A stretch of 7,988 nt of DNA, from contig JAQUEG010000027.1 in the NCBI GenBank assembly GCA_028685275.1, positions 1 to 7,988 on the forward strand, read 5' to 3'. This DNA comes from Bacilli bacterium (lineage in GTDB: Bacteria > Bacillota_I > Bacilli_A > RF39 > UBA660). The position numbers were made by a program, and so were the translations under genes. Shown here one piece after another: positions 6,038-7,988 of the stretch. A model generated the notes under the pieces. It was not told where the DNA came from and did no database searches. It was given only the letters and a program-made list of their open reading frames with translations. Position 1 is the first letter of the stretch. Each line of letters begins with the position of its first letter.

Positions 6038-6928
6038 TTATAAAAAATTCCATTTATTAATTTCCAATAATAAATTTCTAATTTTTTTTCTATAAATTTT
6101 TTCTTCTTTGTTCATTATATAAAAATGACAATATCCATTAATTAAACACCATTTCAATTTTTCTTTATCAAAACTGCCAATTGAATTGTAACCTTTTAAA
6201 AAATATTTTATATCACTAATATTGTCCATAAAACGTTGGGTAGATCTTAAAATACATGCCCACGCAATATCTTGTTCTTTAAATCCTTTACCACTATACT
6301 CCCAATCTAGTACTCCGCTAATATTTTCATTTTCCCACAAAATGTTACCATAATGAAAATCACCATGAATAAACGTATTATAATTGATTTCGGGTTTATT
6401 TTCAATCAAATAATCAATGTATTTAGAAATTGTTGCATCGAACTTTTTATACTTTTCTTTACTTGGATAATTATTTATAGAGCGTTGTTTAGCTTCTAAA
6501 AATAATTTGCCAGGAATGTTGTGGATTGTCGCTAATTCTTTTCCATATTTAACTAAATAATTATTTTTTAATTCTTGATCATTGATTTCTAAAAATATAT
6601 CAGATAATCTACTGCCATTTATCTTTTCTAAAACAATATATTTTTTATCTTCAATATTACCATCTTCAATGACTTTTGGAATCTTTTTATAATAATTATT
6701 ATCTATTAATATTTTTAAATGATTTACTTCAGTTTCAAATGATGCTCTGGTGCTTCTTTCTATTTTAATAAAAGCATTAATTATAGAGGTGTTATTAATT
6801 TCACACTCACATTCTATAACATCATTTCCGCAGTGCGGAAAACTTATTTGTTTTATCAATTTAATTTTTTTGAAATTAATATCTTTTGGATCAATATTTA
6901 ATTCACGCCATTTTTCATATATCTTCAT
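6038..6928 (-). CDS. APH-fold phosphotransferase (aminoglycoside/choline kinase-like)
   Basis: The product is a 296-residue cytosolic kinase-fold enzyme that should move the ATP gamma-phosphate to a small molecule or peptide. The N-lobe has FIKIER (53-58) with the likely ATP-binding K55 and a helix glutamate in SFETEV (63-68). The hinge is IVLEKINGSRLSD (98-110). The catalytic loop is FIHGDFHYGNIL (187-197), giving D190 as base and N195 for metal, and GVLDWEYSG (205-213) gives the metal-binding D208, replacing DFG as usual in APH enzymes. This is the pattern shared by aminoglycoside, macrolide, choline and homoserine kinases; the substrate cannot be chosen from it. Its ATG (6928) touches the TAA of the phosphatase gene (6931-6929), with GGAGG about eight bases before the ATG inside the upstream gene, so translation is probably coupled. 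Its stop lies 29 bases before the helicase start. An antibiotic-resistance role is possible but not shown; action on a peptide or on a partner protein is another option given the neighbours. Confidence 0.87.
   Translation of the reverse strand: MKIYEKWRELNIDPKDINFKKIKLIKQISFPHCGNDVIECECEINNTSIINAFIKIERSTRASFETEVNHLKILIDNNYYKKIPKVIEDGNIEDKKYIVLEKINGSRLSDIFLEINDQELKNNYLVKYGKELATIHNIPGKLFLEAKQRSINNYPSKEKYKKFDATISKYIDYLIENKPEINYNTFIHGDFHYGNILWENENISGVLDWEYSGKGFKEQDIAWACILRSTQRFMDNISDIKYFLKGYNSIGSFDKEKLKWCLINGYCHFYIMNKEEKIYRKKIRNLLLEINKWNFL
6825..6841. repeat. G+C-rich palindrome inside the phosphotransferase gene
   Basis: TTTCCGCA-G-TGCGGAAA is a perfect eight-base inverted repeat with one central base, lying about 90-100 bases into the phosphotransferase gene (codons for SFPHCGN). 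Its G+C content stands out from the flanks. It could be a protein-binding dyad, an RNA hairpin near the gene start, or chance. Confidence 0.55.
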
Positions 6929-7819
6929 TTAGAGCCTCCGGTTTCTTTCAAAAATCATATTTTTTGAAAAAATAGCTGCTGTAGCATTATCTTTTCCACC
7001 TACTATTTTATCATAATATTCAGACAAATCTAAATCAATATTTGTCGAATTAAATTTCATTGCTTGATCTACTATAATTTCTGACAATTGAATATCATTT
7101 TCGAAATTATCTACCAGGCTCTTTAATTGATTATCTGGCAAGCAATCAGAAATTCCATCGGTAACTAGGATAGTACTATCATATTCAGAATTATATAAAA
7201 CAATATTCTCTATTTTTAGTAACTTTTTGAGGCCACCTAACCGCGAATTTATTAAGTGATTCCTTCTATGGAATCTTATATCATCCTTATCGATAATTTG
7301 GCCTTTTAAATATAAATCAAAGCTAGATGAATGATCGATGCTTATTTGTTCAAAATAAGTACCTTTATGAACATATATTCTTGAATCACCAATATTAACA
7401 AATAATGTATTTTTTTCACAAACTATTGCTAACGCTAAAGTTGTTCCACCTTCACCACAAATTTTTCTTACTAATAAATCTATTTCATGTAATTTTATTC
7501 CCAACTCAGCAAGTATTTTAGACTCATTATGATAATAAGATAAGGGTAGCCTTTTAAACCATTTTATCATTTCAAATAAAGTCAAATTACTTGCTTTACC
7601 GCCTAATAATAATCCACCCATCCCATCAGCTACTGCCAAAAGTCTAAAATTAGGATTATTAATATGTTCCAGTAAGAGTACTGAATCTTCCTGTTTTGTT
7701 CTTTCATTCCCAATGTCTGAACAAGCATTCATATTTTTTAATAAATATTTAACTCTTTTTAAAATATGTTGCTGGTTATGAATAATATCATTTTTAGAGG
7801 ATAAAGAAAAATCATTCAT
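6929..7819 (-). CDS. PP2C-type (PPM) serine/threonine protein phosphatase
   Basis: This is a metal-dependent phosphatase of the PPM/PP2C family, 296 residues, soluble, with about 30 extra N-terminal residues ahead of the usual start SDIGNERTKQEDSV (34-47). The canonical order of motifs is present: the first metal Asp in QEDS (D45), VADGMGG (63-69), GGTTLALAIV (124-133), NIGDSRIY (142-149), DHSSS (162-166), VTDGISD (219-225) and GGKDNATAAIF (274-284, D277). The motif usually written RxxNED reads RTKQED here, so Asn is replaced by Gln, but the metal-binding aspartates are kept and activity is expected. ATG 7819 is preceded by AAGGAGG; the gene begins 14 bases after the stop of the radical-SAM gene and abuts the phosphotransferase gene. 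A phosphatase beside a kinase-fold gene suggests reversible phosphorylation of a shared target, which is inference. There is no transmembrane segment. Confidence 0.93.
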   Translation of the reverse strand: MNDFSLSSKNDIIHNQQHILKRVKYLLKNMNACSDIGNERTKQEDSVLLLEHINNPNFRLLAVADGMGGLLLGGKASNLTLFEMIKWFKRLPLSYYHNESKILAELGIKLHEIDLLVRKICGEGGTTLALAIVCEKNTLFVNIGDSRIYVHKGTYFEQISIDHSSSFDLYLKGQIIDKDDIRFHRRNHLINSRLGGLKKLLKIENIVLYNSEYDSTILVTDGISDCLPDNQLKSLVDNFENDIQLSEIIVDQAMKFNSTNIDLDLSEYYDKIVGGKDNATAAIFSKNMIFERNRRL

Positions 7820-7833
7820 ATGCAGCCTCCTTT

Positions 7834-7988
7834 TTAATAAAGAGATGGTAAAGACATCATGTCAAAGCTTCTACATGATTTGCCATCAGAATTTTTACAT
7901 TTATATAATGGGCAGCCTCCTAAACAGTCAGGTAACATTTTACATTTAACACATTCTTCGTCCTGAAAGGCGCTCATACAGCTTTTAT
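7834..7988 (-). CDS. radical-SAM/SPASM enzyme, C-terminal end only
   Basis: Fifty C-terminal residues are visible, ending in TAA (complement of 7834-7836); the gene enters from beyond the right edge. The spacing CVKC-KMLPD-CLGG-C, that is C-x2-C-x5-C-x3-C, followed by a last Cys in NSDGKSCRSF, is the signature of the SPASM domain, which binds auxiliary iron-sulfur clusters. GGCP after the third Cys is also typical. SPASM domains sit behind a radical-SAM core in anaerobic sulfatase-maturing enzymes and in maturases that crosslink or otherwise alter ribosomally made peptides. The catalytic CxxxCxxC lies outside the window and cannot be checked. It is the most upstream visible gene of the operon and would be co-transcribed with the phosphatase. 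A precursor peptide gene, if there is one, would lie further right. Confidence 0.85.
   Translation of the reverse strand, partial: KSCMSAFQDEECVKCKMLPDCLGGCPLYKCKNSDGKSCRSFDMMSLPSLY

Noticed and set aside
6750..6932. Plus-strand open frame of 60 residues
   Set aside because: Antisense to the start of the phosphotransferase gene; composition is that of a shadow frame.
1..7988. CRISPR array or other regularly spaced repeats
   Set aside because: No repeat of 20 or more bases recurs at regular spacing on either strand.

Overview
The window is about three-quarters A+T, uses the standard genetic code (every assigned stop is TAA; TGG for Trp), has strong AGGAGG-type ribosome binding sites, a tRNA gene with an encoded CCA, and an ISNCY/IS1202-type transposase remnant. 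With a radical-SAM/SPASM gene at its right edge this fits an anaerobic low-GC Bacillota (Bacilli/Erysipelotrichia-like or Clostridia-like); the genus cannot be read from the sequence.

Left part (1-1283, + strand): the C-terminal part of a SIS-fold (phosphosugar isomerase-like) protein, followed almost without a gap by a HAM1/RdgB-type nucleoside-triphosphate pyrophosphatase whose reading frame is broken by one missing T near 1124-1127. Middle part (1284-3963): a gene-poor patchwork with an unrecognised decayed minus-strand reading frame, a tRNA-Gly(TCC) with a consensus promoter and a terminator, an intact Cof-type HAD phosphatase, a small frameshifted minus-strand gene that still has a good promoter and ribosome binding site, and an internally deleted IS transposase.

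Right part (3964-7988, - strand): a tightly packed operon read right to left: the C-terminus of a radical-SAM/SPASM enzyme, a PP2C-type protein phosphatase, an APH-fold phosphotransferase and a HelD-type RNA-polymerase-associated helicase. The first three genes follow one another with 14 and 0 intergenic bases and the fourth comes 29 bases later. The helicase is interrupted by one missing T, and joining the two frames restores a full 681-residue HelD. The mix of a peptide-maturase-like enzyme, a phosphatase, a kinase-fold enzyme and an RNA-polymerase remodeller is the most interesting thing here, but its joint function is inference.

A recurring oddity is that the broken genes (HAM1, the small minus-strand gene, the transposase, HelD, and parts of the fragment at 1325-1606) are mostly repaired by adding back a single T or A. 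This is either homopolymer under-calling in the assembly or real decay; raw reads would tell.
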